Shown: positions 7,079 to 16,303 of the stretch, piece after piece
How positions within the stretch are numbered: the first letter of the stretch is position 1
Layout of the letters: each line of letters begins with the position of its first letter
DNA from: Oscillospiraceae bacterium
GTDB lineage: Bacteria; Bacillota; Clostridia; Oscillospirales; Ruminococcaceae
Reading direction: 5' to 3'
Assembly (NCBI GenBank): GCA_029007035.1
Contig: JAQXHC010000004.1
Span: forward strand, 1-64,000
DNA: 64,000 nt
Translations under genes and position numbers: made by a program
The notes under the pieces: generated by a model
Seen by the model: only the letters and a program-made list of their open reading frames with translations
Told to the model about the DNA's origin: nothing
Database searches by the model: none

Positions 7079-8416
7079 TTATACATACCCTATAATGGAC
7101 GAGATAAGAATCACAACCATGCACACGGGAACTACATACTTGATAATTGCTGTATACATTTTCTTTGCCTTGAATTTACCGGAGCTTTCAACCTCGTCAA
7201 TAACAAGCTTTGGCTTTGCCACGAATCCTACAAGAATTGCTGTGAGCAGAGCAACTACAGGCATCATAATATTATTGCTGATGAAGTCAAAAAAGTCGAG
7301 AATTGAATATCCGAAAAGCTTAACGCCCGAAAGAACTCCGAAGCCGAGAGACGACGGAACAGCAATAATAAATGAGAATATCATTATTCCGATGCTCGTC
7401 TTGATTCTGCTGAAATGGAATTTATCAATTATAATTGAAACAATAGTCTCCATAAGTGAAATTGCAGATGTGAGTGCTGCAAAAAATACGAGAACAAAGA
7501 ACAGCAATCCGAAAATATGTCCGCCCTTCATCGAATCAAACACATTCGGGAGAGTTATAAACATCAGAGTCGGACCTTTCTGAAGCGCACTCTGATCTCC
7601 GCCCGAGAATGCGAACACTGCGGGAATAATCATCATTCCCGAAAGGAACGCTATGGCTGTATCGAACACCTCAATATTTCTTACCGACTTTTCAAGGTCG
7701 TCTTCCTTCTTCATATACGAACCATATGTTATCATAATTCCCATCGCCAGCGACATTGAATAGAAAAGCTGTCCCATTGCCGCAACAACGGTTTTCAGTG
7801 AAAATTCGCTGAAATTCGGCTTGATGTAATAAATAAGTCCGTCTATAGCTCCGTCTATCGTAAGACTGTATATCGCAGTTCCCAGCGACATCAGCACAAG
7901 CAGAGGCATCAGGAATTTGCTTACCCTCTCGATTCCTTTCTCTACTCCGAGCATAACAACTATTGAAGTAAGAAACAGGAAAATTGCAAGGCATATCAGC
8001 GGTTCTCCAGTTGAGCCGATAAAATTCCCAAAATAGCCGTCATTGGTAGCTTCGTGTCCCTGATTTGTAAAATATACTCCAAGGAATTTTATAACCCAGC
8101 CTCCGATTACGCAGTAATACGGGAATATTATTATCGGAACAAGAGACGCTATATAACCTAAAAATGAGAATTTTTTATTTATTGTACTATAGGCAAGTAT
8201 TGTACTTTTTCCGATTTTGCGTCCCAATGATACTTCTGTAATCATAAGTGCAAATCCGAATGTTACCGCCAGAATAAGATATACGAGCAGGAATATTCCT
8301 CCGCCGTATTTCGCGGCAAGATAAGGGAATCTCCATATGTTTCCCAGTCCTACCGCAGAGCCTGCCGCCGCCATTACAAATCCAAGACGGCTTGAAAATA
8401 CAGATTTCTTTTCCAT
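7079..8416 (-). CDS. Neurotransmitter:sodium symporter family (NSS) transporter 1
   Basis: A 445-residue integral membrane protein of the LeuT/MhsT/TnaT family, Na+-driven amino-acid uptake. The hallmark first helix is present: SRLGFVMAAAGSAVGLGNIWRFPY, with the unwound GLGNIWRFP segment that binds substrate and Na+. Length and hydrophobic pattern suggest 11 helices, the usual bacterial number. GGAGG lies 7 nt before ATG. It is the last gene of a four-gene operon, 23 bp after a paralogous symporter. Substrate cannot be told from sequence; hydrophobic or aromatic amino acids are common for the family. Confidence 0.9.
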   Translation of the reverse strand: MEKKSVFSSRLGFVMAAAGSAVGLGNIWRFPYLAAKYGGGIFLLVYLILAVTFGFALMITEVSLGRKIGKSTILAYSTINKKFSFLGYIASLVPIIIFPYYCVIGGWVIKFLGVYFTNQGHEATNDGYFGNFIGSTGEPLICLAIFLFLTSIVVMLGVEKGIERVSKFLMPLLVLMSLGTAIYSLTIDGAIDGLIYYIKPNFSEFSLKTVVAAMGQLFYSMSLAMGIMITYGSYMKKEDDLEKSVRNIEVFDTAIAFLSGMMIIPAVFAFSGGDQSALQKGPTLMFITLPNVFDSMKGGHIFGLLFFVLVFFAALTSAISLMETIVSIIIDKFHFSRIKTSIGIMIFSFIIAVPSSLGFGVLSGVKLFGYSILDFFDFISNNIMMPVVALLTAILVGFVAKPKLVIDEVESSGKFKAKKMYTAIIKYVVPVCMVVILISSIIGYV

Positions 8417-8439
8417 TTTGACCTCCGGTTGTTAATTGA

Positions 8440-9813
8440 TTATTTGAAAATTGCCGCCGCTCCGTAAACGATAAGCAAAGCTATCAGAAGCGGTACTATA
8501 AATTGAAAATATCTCCGAACCCACTTGTTTTCGGTCATCTTCATGCCTGTACCCTGATTGACTTCCCTGAGATAATTTTTGTATCCCCATCCTGATTTAA
8601 GAGTACAGAACAGCAGTATAAGAATACTTCCGATCGGAAGAATAAGATTGCTTACTATGAAATCTTCCAGGTCGAGAACTGTCGTTCCGTTTCCGAGAGG
8701 CTGGAAATTACTCCAGATATTGAAACCAAACACGCACGGAAGCGAGCCAATCCCGACAATGAAAAAGTTCAGAACTGCTGTCTTTTTTCTGCTCCAGCCA
8801 AATTCATCCATGCAGCATGCCATAATATTTTCAAACACTGCTATCAGCGTTGAAAGCGACGCAAAAGTCATGAACAAAAAGAACAGACTTCCCCATATTC
8901 TTCCGCCGGGCATATTTCCGAATACGTTCGGAAGAGTCATAAATACAAGACTCGGACCGCTGTCGGGACTTACATTGTAAGCAAAGCAGGCAGGAAAAAT
9001 TATCAGTCCCGCAGTAATTGCGACAAAAGTATCAAGTGCTGATACAGTAATCGCCTCGCCTAAAAGACTTTTTTCCTTATCCATATAACTGCCGAAAATC
9101 ATCATTGAACCTATTCCGATACTCAGCGTGAAAAATGCCTGATTCATTGCCGCTACAAGTACCGGGAACAGTCCCACATCTCTGATTCGTTTCACATCGG
9201 GATAAAGATAGAATTTAAGTCCCTCTGAGCCGCCCGGCAGAGTCAGCGAATGAACTGCAAGTATAATAATAAGTCCAAGCAGGGCTATCATCATGAACTT
9301 TGTGATCTTCTCGACGCCTTTCTGCAGTCCCAACGAGCAGATGAAGAAGCCTGCAAATACCATTATCAGCATCCAAAGCAACATTGTTCCGGGACTCGCA
9401 AGCAATTCGGTAAATTTATCGCTGATTTCCTCTTTTTCAACACCATCAAAGCCGCCTGTTACGTAACGGAAACAATAACAGCTCATCCATCCTGACACAG
9501 TGGAATAGAACATCATCAGGATATAGTTTCCGATTAGTGCGGTTTTTCCGTGAATCTGCCATATACGTCCCCCGGGTTTAAGCTCTTTATGAGCGCACAT
9601 TATGCTTTTTCCCGAAGCCCTGCCGATCGCATATTCCATGCTAAGCAGCGGAATTCCGATAATTATCAGAAACAATATATAAAAAAGTACGAAAATTCCG
9701 CCGCCGTTATCGCCTACAACATATGGAAAACGCCATATATTACCGATTCCTATTGCACAGCCTGCCGACAGGAGTATAAAGCCGAGCCTTGATTTAAAGC
9801 GCTCTCTTTCCAT
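8440..9813 (-). CDS. Neurotransmitter:sodium symporter family (NSS) transporter 2
   Basis: A 457-residue paralogue of the following gene. The helix-1 motif reads SRLGFILLSAGCAIGIGNIWRFPYVVG, so the Na+/substrate-binding bend is preserved. An extracellular segment near residues 115-140 carries charged residues (DGVEKEEISDKF). It lies 20 bp after the ABC ATPase gene and 23 bp before the second symporter, so all four genes are probably one transcript. Two different NSS symporters side by side suggest either two substrates or heteromeric function; which is unknown. Confidence 0.9.
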   Translation of the reverse strand: MERERFKSRLGFILLSAGCAIGIGNIWRFPYVVGDNGGGIFVLFYILFLIIIGIPLLSMEYAIGRASGKSIMCAHKELKPGGRIWQIHGKTALIGNYILMMFYSTVSGWMSCYCFRYVTGGFDGVEKEEISDKFTELLASPGTMLLWMLIMVFAGFFICSLGLQKGVEKITKFMMIALLGLIIILAVHSLTLPGGSEGLKFYLYPDVKRIRDVGLFPVLVAAMNQAFFTLSIGIGSMMIFGSYMDKEKSLLGEAITVSALDTFVAITAGLIIFPACFAYNVSPDSGPSLVFMTLPNVFGNMPGGRIWGSLFFLFMTFASLSTLIAVFENIMACCMDEFGWSRKKTAVLNFFIVGIGSLPCVFGFNIWSNFQPLGNGTTVLDLEDFIVSNLILPIGSILILLFCTLKSGWGYKNYLREVNQGTGMKMTENKWVRRYFQFIVPLLIALLIVYGAAAIFK

Positions 9814-9833
9814 TATAAAATCTCACTTTCGGA

Positions 9834-10574
9834 TTAAACTATTTTTGAAATAAAATCGCGAAGTCTCGGATGCTGCGCATTTTCAAATATTTCCTTCGGA
9901 GTTCCGTCCTCAGCGATTACTCCGTTATCTATGAATATTATCCGCGATGCAACTTCACTGGCAAATCCCATCTCGTGTGTTACACAGACCATTGTGATTC
10001 CGCTGCCTGCAAGCTGCTTCATTACGCTGAGCACCTCGCCGACCATTTCCGGGTCAAGTGCAGATGTCGGCTCGTCAAATAAAATTATTTCCGGCTCCAT
10101 AGCGAGAGCCCGGCATATTGCAGCTCGCTGCTTCTGTCCGCCCGACAGCTGATTCGGATATGCCTTTGCCTTATCAGCAAGTCCGACACGTTCGAGCAGT
10201 TCCATCGCCTTTTTCTCCGCGTCCTCAGGTTTTATCTTTTTCAGCTTTCTCGGAGCGACTGTAAGATTATCAAGAATTGTCATATGCGGAAAAAGATTGA
10301 AATGCTGAAACACCATCATCATTTTTTCACGCTGTTTGTTTATATTCACATTTTTATCGGTGATTTCCGTTCCGTCAAGAAAGATCTTTCCCTCTGTCGG
10401 AGTTTCAAGCAGATTCAGACATCTGAGAAATGTTGACTTTCCGCAGCCGGACGGTCCGAGAATTACAACGACCTCGCCGCGTTTGATTTCGATATTTATT
10501 CCGTTCAGAACGTTATTACCGCCGAATACTTTTTTCAGATTCTCAACTCTGATTACTGTGCTGTTATCTTTCAT
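9834..10574 (-). CDS. glnQ: Polar amino-acid ABC transporter ATP-binding protein
   Basis: A 246-residue GlnQ/HisP-type ATPase with Walker A GPSGCGKS (about residues 37-44), Q-loop [11 protein letters not shown], signature LSGGQKQR, Walker [14 protein letters not shown] and switch histidine VTHEMG. It energises uptake by the permease encoded immediately upstream, whose stop it overlaps by 11 bp; its ribosome site (GAGG) lies inside that gene. The family imports glutamine, glutamate, arginine or similar amino acids; the exact substrate is not readable. Confidence 0.92.
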   Translation of the reverse strand: MKDNSTVIRVENLKKVFGGNNVLNGINIEIKRGEVVVILGPSGCGKSTFLRCLNLLETPTEGKIFLDGTEITDKNVNINKQREKMMMVFQHFNLFPHMTILDNLTVAPRKLKKIKPEDAEKKAMELLERVGLADKAKAYPNQLSGGQKQRAAICRALAMEPEIILFDEPTSALDPEMVGEVLSVMKQLAGSGITMVCVTHEMGFASEVASRIIFIDNGVIAEDGTPKEIFENAQHPRLRDFISKIV

Positions 10575-12087
10575 TTTTCTTCAGCCTCTTTTCCAGCTTT
10601 GAAACAAGCCATGTAAGAATAATAACTATAATAAGGTATACAAGTGCTACAGCAATGAGCGGCAGGAACGCCTCATAGGTACGGCTTCTGATAATATCAC
10701 CGCCGCGTGTAAGGTCGATAATGCCTATGTAACCGGAAATCGATGTCTCCTTGATGAGCACGATGAATTCGTTGCAAAGCGCGGGAAGAACATTTTTCAC
10801 AGCCTGCGGAATAATGAAATATCTCATAGTCTGAGCATAGCTGAATCCAAGACTGCGGCCCGCCTCAAACTGTCCCTCATCGATAGACATTATTCCCGAA
10901 CGTACAATTTCGGCTATATAAGCCGACGAATTAAGTCCGAAAGCTATAATCGCAATTACAACCTTGTTAATGCTTGATGACGCAAAAACAACATAATAAA
11001 TTATAAGGAGCTGAATCATCGACGGAGTTCCCCTTATTACAGTAAGGTAGAGCTTCAGAATTCCGTTGAGAAATCTGCATTTCTGTGTCTTGTCGCAAGC
11101 ACTTCTGCCGATCGCAATAAAGAAGCCAAGCACAATACCTATAAGCACAGCTCCAAGGCTTATGAGAAGAGTATTTCCAAGACCCGTAGTTATATTCTTC
11201 CAGCGTGATTCTTTAACGAAGTTATTATAGAGCTTGCTTTGAATCGAAGCCGAATCCGCAGTGGTACCGTTTCTTACAATGATTACCTGAGTACTCGTTG
11301 TATAGGGAACGGTAAAGTCGATACTTTTGAGACGATCCTCGGTTATGGTCATACCGGCGATTCCAAGGTCTGCCTTTCCCGACTGCACCGCGTTGATGAT
11401 TGCATCAAACTCAATATTTTCAATTTTAAGCTCCATATTCAGAATATCGCATATTGCCTGTGCCATATCAATATCGATACCTGTGATAGTTCCGTTTTCG
11501 ATGTATTCATAAGGTTCGAAAGCGGCATTGGTTGCGATGGTCAGAGTACCTCCGCTGTGATCGTTATTCTGTGACACATACGGATATTTACCCTTTGTAT
11601 CATCTCCGATATAATTCTTTACGATCTCATCAAGCTTGCCATTTTCCTTCAGCTGACCAATCGCTCCGTTTACCTTTTCCTTGAGTGCGCTCTTATCCTT
11701 TGAAATACAGATTGCATACTCCTCAACAGTAAAAATATCGTTAAGGATTGATAAATCCGAATTCGAGTCAACGAATGACTCTGCCGGCGATTTATCAAGT
11801 ATAATGCAGTCCAGCTTTCCTTGTTTCAGCGCCTGGACAGCATCAGCTGCCTTTGTATAGCGTTCTACAGTCGAACCTTCGCTTTCGTAATCCGAAGCAT
11901 AAATATCTCCGGTAGTTCCAAGCTGTACACCTATAACCGCACCTGCAAGTTCGTCAATACAGGTGACCTTAGACTTGCCCGGTCCTTTTGAACCCGAGCA
12001 GCCTGAAAACATTGTTGCTGCGATTACAAGCAGCATAAACAATACGGGAATCCGCTTTATAAGCGGTGTTTTTTTCCGCAAATCCAT
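10564..12087 (-). CDS. Fused amino-acid binding protein and permease, binding domain apparently circularly permuted
   Basis: A 507-residue lipoprotein-permease fusion. The ATG at 12087 is used (AGGAAAGGGG 8 nt upstream). Residues 1-30 are a lipoprotein signal with Cys30. Residues 45-161 match the second half of a periplasmic amino-acid-binding protein: [33 protein letters not shown] and the closing helix [10 protein letters not shown]. Residues 180-272 then match the first half: [48 protein letters not shown] and DFTVPY. The usual order is the reverse. Residues about 283-507 are a GlnP-type permease with the EAA loop ([21 protein letters not shown]). Natural GlnP fusions carry intact binding domains before the permease. 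It is the first gene of the operon and supplies capture and channel for the ATPase downstream. Confidence 0.88.
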   Translation of the reverse strand: MDLRKKTPLIKRIPVLFMLLVIAATMFSGCSGSKGPGKSKVTCIDELAGAVIGVQLGTTGDIYASDYESEGSTVERYTKAADAVQALKQGKLDCIILDKSPAESFVDSNSDLSILNDIFTVEEYAICISKDKSALKEKVNGAIGQLKENGKLDEIVKNYIGDDTKGKYPYVSQNNDHSGGTLTIATNAAFEPYEYIENGTITGIDIDMAQAICDILNMELKIENIEFDAIINAVQSGKADLGIAGMTITEDRLKSIDFTVPYTTSTQVIIVRNGTTADSASIQSKLYNNFVKESRWKNITTGLGNTLLISLGAVLIGIVLGFFIAIGRSACDKTQKCRFLNGILKLYLTVIRGTPSMIQLLIIYYVVFASSSINKVVIAIIAFGLNSSAYIAEIVRSGIMSIDEGQFEAGRSLGFSYAQTMRYFIIPQAVKNVLPALCNEFIVLIKETSISGYIGIIDLTRGGDIIRSRTYEAFLPLIAVALVYLIIVIILTWLVSKLEKRLKKNER

Positions 12088-12140
12088 GGCTTCTGCCCCT
12101 TTCCTCAGCCTCGTCCGGCTGAATAAAAACATACTTATTT

Positions 12141-12169
12141 ATTATACCACATTTCGCAGAAAATGTAAA
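12141..12169 (-). promoter_or_regulatory. Promoter of the amino-acid transporter operon
   Basis: Minus strand: TTTACA (12164-12169), 17 bp, TATAAT (12141-12146) preceded by TGTGG. It lies 54 bp before the start of the fused transporter gene. No T-box or other riboswitch is seen in the short leader. Confidence 0.75.
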
Positions 12170-12204
12170 TAAAAAACATATATTTTAAAGTATTTACAAA
12201 GCAA

Positions 12205-12630
12205 CTACTTATCTGACAATTCCCGAAGCTTTTTCCTTATAAGCATCAAGGCTGTATCGGGATCATCGGTTAAAGAAACTGCGCTTTCCATAGGACATAA
12301 TCCAGTATTGTTCCGATTCCGGATGGCACGAGTCAAAATATCATATTCAACCTGTATTCCGTGATTTTCCAGTACTTTAAGCGCAGGCTCGCTAATAACT
12401 TCTGAATATATTTTTTCTGCTCCGAGAAGAGTATAGAGAAAAGCTGCTGCTTTTCCGATAACCTTGTCTGCTGCGGAGAACCCGTTCAGGCTCTCGCCTG
12501 CATCAAGCAGAAGAAGCAGCGGTTTCACTCCCCTTTCACTGCTGGTGAGAACGTGTTTTCCATTAACTGCGGCAAATGTATATACTCCCTCTGAAAGAAG
12601 ATTCTTTGCTTTTTCAATATTGGAATTCAT
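12205..12630 (-). CDS. DUF1893 (TM1506-like) protein
   Basis: A 141-residue soluble protein of the DUF1893 family, which has a cytidine-deaminase-like fold but no established function. The central segment with DKVIGKAAAFLYTLLGAEKIYSEVISEPALKVLENHGI is typical. The C-terminal stretch NNTGLCPMES carries the single conserved-looking cysteine. GGAGG precedes the ATG at a good distance. It lies downstream of the sortase operon, whose terminator separates them, and a promoter of its own was not identified. Any enzymatic role is unproven. Confidence 0.8.
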   Translation of the reverse strand: MNSNIEKAKNLLSEGVYTFAAVNGKHVLTSSERGVKPLLLLLDAGESLNGFSAADKVIGKAAAFLYTLLGAEKIYSEVISEPALKVLENHGIQVEYDILTRAIRNRNNTGLCPMESAVSLTDDPDTALMLIRKKLRELSDK

Positions 12631-12651
12631 CCCAGATTACCTCCGTTCAAA

Positions 12652-12680
12652 ATAAAAAGCGGACATACTTAATGTCCGCC
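12652..12680 (-). terminator. Terminator of the sortase operon
   Basis: GCGGACAT (12659-12666) and ATGTCCGC (12672-12679) form a perfect 8-bp stem with a 5-nt loop; on the minus strand it is followed by TTTTTATT. Confidence 0.8.
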
Positions 12681-12690
12681 TGAATTGTAT

Positions 12691-13593
12691 TCACTCAGCC
12701 ATTTCCGGTCTGGAACTATTTATTTCATCATTTTTTCTGCCGCGAATAATCATATACACCACCGTAGCAACAATTCCAACGGCAATGAAAACTGTTTCAC
12801 AGATGATAAATGACTTTACTGCATCATACATCAGACCTGTAAAAGACGTAAAAACCTGAGGCTGTTTAATTGTGAACGAGTCAAAATATCTCGTTATTGT
12901 GAGAAATATTCCCGGTACAACTCCTATTACACCTGCAAGGAATGATGAAATTCCAGCCCAGTAAAGAGCATCTGATCTCGCTCTGAGATTTACGAGCAGA
13001 AGCAGTAATATCATCGCAATGCAAACCGCTGCAGCGTCTATCGGAAGATTATCAATATAGGGATAAATTTTAGACACCTTTTCTAATATATTGGAATTAT
13101 ACATGGTTTCAAGCTTATAAACGTCGCAGTATTCACCGACTTTTTTATAAGCTGCATACATCGATTCGTCAAGTTTGAGGTAGAAAAAATCGTCTTTTTC
13201 ATAATTTTTACTCTCGGCATATTCCTCAAACACGGCATTCATATTACTCTGAAGTTCAGAATTTACCGGCACGCTGAATTCGATATTCTTATTGCCGTTA
13301 ATACATTCAAAACCTGTGTCAATATAAGATTCAACCACCTGCTGAATATATTCATCGGTAAAGGCTTCGGTGTAAGTTTCAGCCGGAATCCCTGTAGCAT
13401 TATACCTGTCACTGTAATAGTCTGCAAGCTGACTTTTAATCTGCTGAACCACTCCGTTTTTTATTGATAGTTCTTTCAGTGCATCCGGTGAAGCATATTT
13501 TTTTACTGCAATTGCCGCAGAAGTACCGAGTACCGCAAAAACAAGAAGTACAGACAGAATCAGGCTTGATATGTACGATTTTATCGATTTCAT
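12691..13593 (-). CDS. Membrane protein of the sortase module, function unknown
   Basis: A 300-residue protein with one N-terminal membrane segment (about 9-29), an extracytoplasmic domain of about 150 residues rich in Tyr, Glu and Asp, and three further membrane segments (about 187-205, 213-236 and 262-285), ending in a short cytoplasmic tail. I do not recognise the family. Its start overlaps the sortase stop by 4 bp, so it is translationally coupled, and the operon terminator follows. The arrangement suggests it assists the sortase or its surface substrate, for example as a partner or a scaffold; this is inference from position only. Confidence 0.7.
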   Translation of the reverse strand: MKSIKSYISSLILSVLLVFAVLGTSAAIAVKKYASPDALKELSIKNGVVQQIKSQLADYYSDRYNATGIPAETYTEAFTDEYIQQVVESYIDTGFECINGNKNIEFSVPVNSELQSNMNAVFEEYAESKNYEKDDFFYLKLDESMYAAYKKVGEYCDVYKLETMYNSNILEKVSKIYPYIDNLPIDAAAVCIAMILLLLLVNLRARSDALYWAGISSFLAGVIGVVPGIFLTITRYFDSFTIKQPQVFTSFTGLMYDAVKSFIICETVFIAVGIVATVVYMIIRGRKNDEINSSRPEMAE

Positions 13594-14273
13594 TCTTCCG
13601 TACCCCCTATATAGAACTTACTTTCCTTGGGCGTACAGATTACGCCGATTCTCTCGTCTGCCTCTCCAAGAATATCCTTTTTGCAGGTATAAAGGATCAG
13701 CTCGGAAGTGTCGGACGGATTGACATACTTTTTATTCTGCTTTTCAAAGATTATTGTTTCCGAAACGGTATAGGTAAATTCACCGTAGGATGTGTTGACA
13801 ATAATCTCGTCGCCAACTTTCAGCTTTGAAAGATTATTGAAAAAAGTATCTTCATGGGCACTGATAACGGCTCTTCCATCAAGTCCCGGAAGCTTGGAAT
13901 AGGAAGCCTGACAAGCGCCCCTTTTAAAAAGCTCACGGTCACCGCCCCAGTAAACCGGAGCGGTAAGATCGGCTGACTCACATCTCAGAACGGCAAACTG
14001 CTCGCCGAAATTCGGACGGACGACCTCGCCGTTCTCGCTTGTCTCACCGCTGTAATTTGTATTGATTTCATTAGGTGTGGGAATGACAAGTCCGTTATCG
14101 TCATTATTTGGATTATTGCGGAATTCGTCCATGAAAGCAAGATTCAGATAGACGGAAAGCTTGTTATACGGTTTTATTGCTGCAACTATAAGGACAGCCA
14201 TGCTTATGAGAAGCACTATAAATGGAGTGACGATATAGATTGCTCTGTTTTTTTCGCCGGATTTTTTTTCCAT
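13590..14273 (-). CDS. Sortase family transpeptidase
   Basis: A 227-residue membrane-anchored cysteine transpeptidase. The start at 14273 is chosen because AGG lies about 6 nt upstream and it falls 2 nt after the preceding stop; the longer frame runs through the neighbour. One N-terminal membrane segment (about 13-33) is followed by a linker and the sortase barrel. The catalytic triad is visible: His in AVISAHEDTFF, Cys in ILYTC (the TLxTC motif) and Arg in ERIGVIC. It cleaves a sorting motif on a surface protein and links it to peptidoglycan or another protein. The gene just upstream encodes a secreted protein with a C-terminal sorting signal, its likely substrate. Class D or E by appearance; class is not certain. 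Confidence 0.88.
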   Translation of the reverse strand: MEKKSGEKNRAIYIVTPFIVLLISMAVLIVAAIKPYNKLSVYLNLAFMDEFRNNPNNDDNGLVIPTPNEINTNYSGETSENGEVVRPNFGEQFAVLRCESADLTAPVYWGGDRELFKRGACQASYSKLPGLDGRAVISAHEDTFFNNLSKLKVGDEIIVNTSYGEFTYTVSETIIFEKQNKKYVNPSDTSELILYTCKKDILGEADERIGVICTPKESKFYIGGTEE

Positions 14274-14275
14274 TT

Positions 14276-15082
14276 TTAACCTGCTTTCTTTTTGGAAAAG
14301 TACTTTCTGAAAACAAAAAATATTCCCGCAGCGGCAGCGGCAATACATGAAGCGGAAATAAGGTAAAGCTTTCTGTAGCTTATACCTGTGTCCTCAACGA
14401 CGGCTCCGAGAGAGCCTTTGTCAATGAGATTTCCTTCATTGTCGCGCATTTCCATAGAGAAATTATCATCGGTAATTTCATCTATCGTTACATTGACTCC
14501 GAGTGCGCCGCCTGCCTGTACAAATTTATCGATTACGCCTGCCTTATCATTGGCAGGAAGCTGCTTTACAACACTTTTAAGCTCCTCGGCAGAAAGTGAG
14601 TTCAAAAAATCATCCCTTTGCTGCTCGTCGAGACTTGCAATGTAATTCTGCTTTTCCTCAAGGCTCATATTAATGAAGTCGTCCTTGTCAACACGTTCAA
14701 AAGTCGGTGAGGTGGTAGTCTGTGAATTTCCGGAAGATGCCTGTGTACTGTCGGAAGCCGTTTCCTGAGAACCTCCTGAAGAGGATGACGATTCAGTTTT
14801 ATCGCTTTCTGTCGCAGGCTCAGACGTAGGAGTCTGACCGACTAATTCAGCCAGTATTTCATCATGATATTGATCAAGATATTCCATAGCCAGATCAATA
14901 TCGTATGTTCCCGGAGCCTGATAGTACTGGTTCAGACCCGACTGAATAGCTGACTCGGGTATACCATATGCTCGTGCTTTGGCAACAAGGTCGTCAATCG
15001 ATGCAGCGTTTGCAGTCATTCCGACTGTACTCATAAAAGCAATAACCGAGACAGCTGCTGCAGTAAGAAGCTTATTCTTCAT
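14276..15082 (-). CDS. Secreted surface protein with C-terminal sorting signal
   Basis: A 268-residue exported protein. The ATG at 15082 follows AAAGGAG by 8 nt and gives a clean signal peptide cleaved near ANA-A (residue 26). Then come a helical N-terminal domain, a Ser/Thr/Gly/Glu-rich low-complexity linker (about residues 75-115), and an acidic helical domain containing SLEEKQNYIASLDEQQ and LSAEELKSVVKQLP. The end is a sortase signal: VEDTG (229-233), a hydrophobic helix and a basic tail KKKAG. The motif departs from LPxTG at the first two positions. It is the first gene of the sortase operon. Its biological role is unknown. Confidence 0.8.
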   Translation of the reverse strand: MKNKLLTAAAVSVIAFMSTVGMTANAASIDDLVAKARAYGIPESAIQSGLNQYYQAPGTYDIDLAMEYLDQYHDEILAELVGQTPTSEPATESDKTESSSSSGGSQETASDSTQASSGNSQTTTSPTFERVDKDDFINMSLEEKQNYIASLDEQQRDDFLNSLSAEELKSVVKQLPANDKAGVIDKFVQAGGALGVNVTIDEITDDNFSMEMRDNEGNLIDKGSLGAVVEDTGISYRKLYLISASCIAAAAAGIFFVFRKYFSKKKAG

Positions 15083-15138
15083 ATTGTACTCCTTTCGGTA
15101 AACAGAAATCACGTTTGAAATAATTATTCAGCTATATG

Positions 15139-15167
15139 ATTATACCCGATTTGCCGGCTAAAGTCAA
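15139..15167 (-). promoter_or_regulatory. Promoter of the sortase operon
   Basis: Minus strand: TTGACT (15162-15167), 17 bp, TATAAT (15139-15144) with GGG before it. It lies 57 bp upstream of the surface-protein start. Confidence 0.75.
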
Positions 15168-15203
15168 GCTCCGGAAATAATTACCGGCCGGAAAAAGAAA
15201 ACA

Positions 15204-16280
15204 TCACACAAGCTTTCTCTCGTCGCAGTATTCGCATTCAAGCAGCGTTTCGTCTCCGCTGGCACGGAAGCTTTTCGGAAGATAAGGCTCACAGTTGGTA
15301 ATACATTTTGGATTATCACAGCACACTCCGCCGTATTCTCTGCCTTTCAGAAGCTCAACAGGATTTTCGTTCTTCATAATTGTAAGAATCAAAGCCATTC
15401 GTACATATACACCATACTTAGCCTGACTGAAATACATTGCTCTTGCGTCGCTGTCAACATCGACAGTAATCTCGTCAACTCTCGGAAGAGGGTGCATTAC
15501 AATCATATCTTTTTTGGCTGCCTGCAGCTTGATGCGGTCAAGCACATATGTATTCTTTTGAGCAAGATATTCCTCGCGGCTTGCAAAACGCTCCTGCTGG
15601 ATTCTCGTCATGTAAAGCACGTCCAGTTCCCCGATAGCTTCTTCAAGAGTATCTACTTCCTTGTAGGAGCTTCCGCCTGAAATAATTACGTCCTTGATAT
15701 ATGCGGGCATTCTCAGCTGCGGAGTCGATATGAATACAAATTTATTTCCTTTAAGGCTGCTCAGCGCCTTGCACAGCGAATGTACAGTTCTTCCGTTCAC
15801 AAGGTCGCCGCACATACCGATTGTAAGTCCTTCCAGCGTGCCTTTTTCAATTTTCAGTGTGAGCAGGTCGGTAAGAGTCTGCGTTGGATGAAGATGACCG
15901 CCGTCGCCTGCGTTGATCACCGGACAATCTGCCGTGAGCGCAGCAGCCTTTGCCGCTCCGGCAACGGGATGACGCATTACAAGAATATCGGCATAGCTGC
16001 TGACAATTTTGGTAGTGTCCTTGATAGTCTCTCCCTTTGAAACGGAGGAATTAGCAGGATTATCAAATCCTATAATACGCCCGCCAAGACGCAGCATCGC
16101 AGTCTGAAACGACATCTGAGTCCGGGTTGAAGGCTCATAGAAAAGCGTTGCCATAATTTTCCCGTCAAGACTGTGGGCGTATTCCCCGGGATTGTTCTTG
16201 ATTTTTTCCCCCAGTGCAACGACGTCTTTCCACCACTGAACAGGATAGTCATTAAGGTCGATAAGATGCTGAATTTTCAT
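15204..16280 (-). CDS. pyrB: Aspartate carbamoyltransferase with PyrI-like zinc tail
   Basis: A 358-residue enzyme condensing carbamoyl phosphate and aspartate to N-carbamoyl-aspartate, the committed step of pyrimidine synthesis. The ATG at 16280 follows GGAGG. Catalytic signatures are present: FYEPSTRTQMSF (carbamoyl phosphate), HPVAGAA, HPTQTLTDL and HPLPRVDEI. The last 46 residues are extra: CCDNPKCITNCEP followed by LECEYCDERKL, which resembles the four-cysteine zinc domain of the PyrI regulatory chain. The nucleotide-binding PyrI domain is absent. In E. coli that zinc domain contacts PyrB, so here it may stabilise the oligomer without allosteric nucleotide control. A structured leader lies upstream. 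Confidence 0.92.
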   Translation of the reverse strand: MKIQHLIDLNDYPVQWWKDVVALGEKIKNNPGEYAHSLDGKIMATLFYEPSTRTQMSFQTAMLRLGGRIIGFDNPANSSVSKGETIKDTTKIVSSYADILVMRHPVAGAAKAAALTADCPVINAGDGGHLHPTQTLTDLLTLKIEKGTLEGLTIGMCGDLVNGRTVHSLCKALSSLKGNKFVFISTPQLRMPAYIKDVIISGGSSYKEVDTLEEAIGELDVLYMTRIQQERFASREEYLAQKNTYVLDRIKLQAAKKDMIVMHPLPRVDEITVDVDSDARAMYFSQAKYGVYVRMALILTIMKNENPVELLKGREYGGVCCDNPKCITNCEPYLPKSFRASGDETLLECEYCDERKLV

Positions 16281-16303
16281 TTTTATACCTCCGTTATTTA
16301 TCC

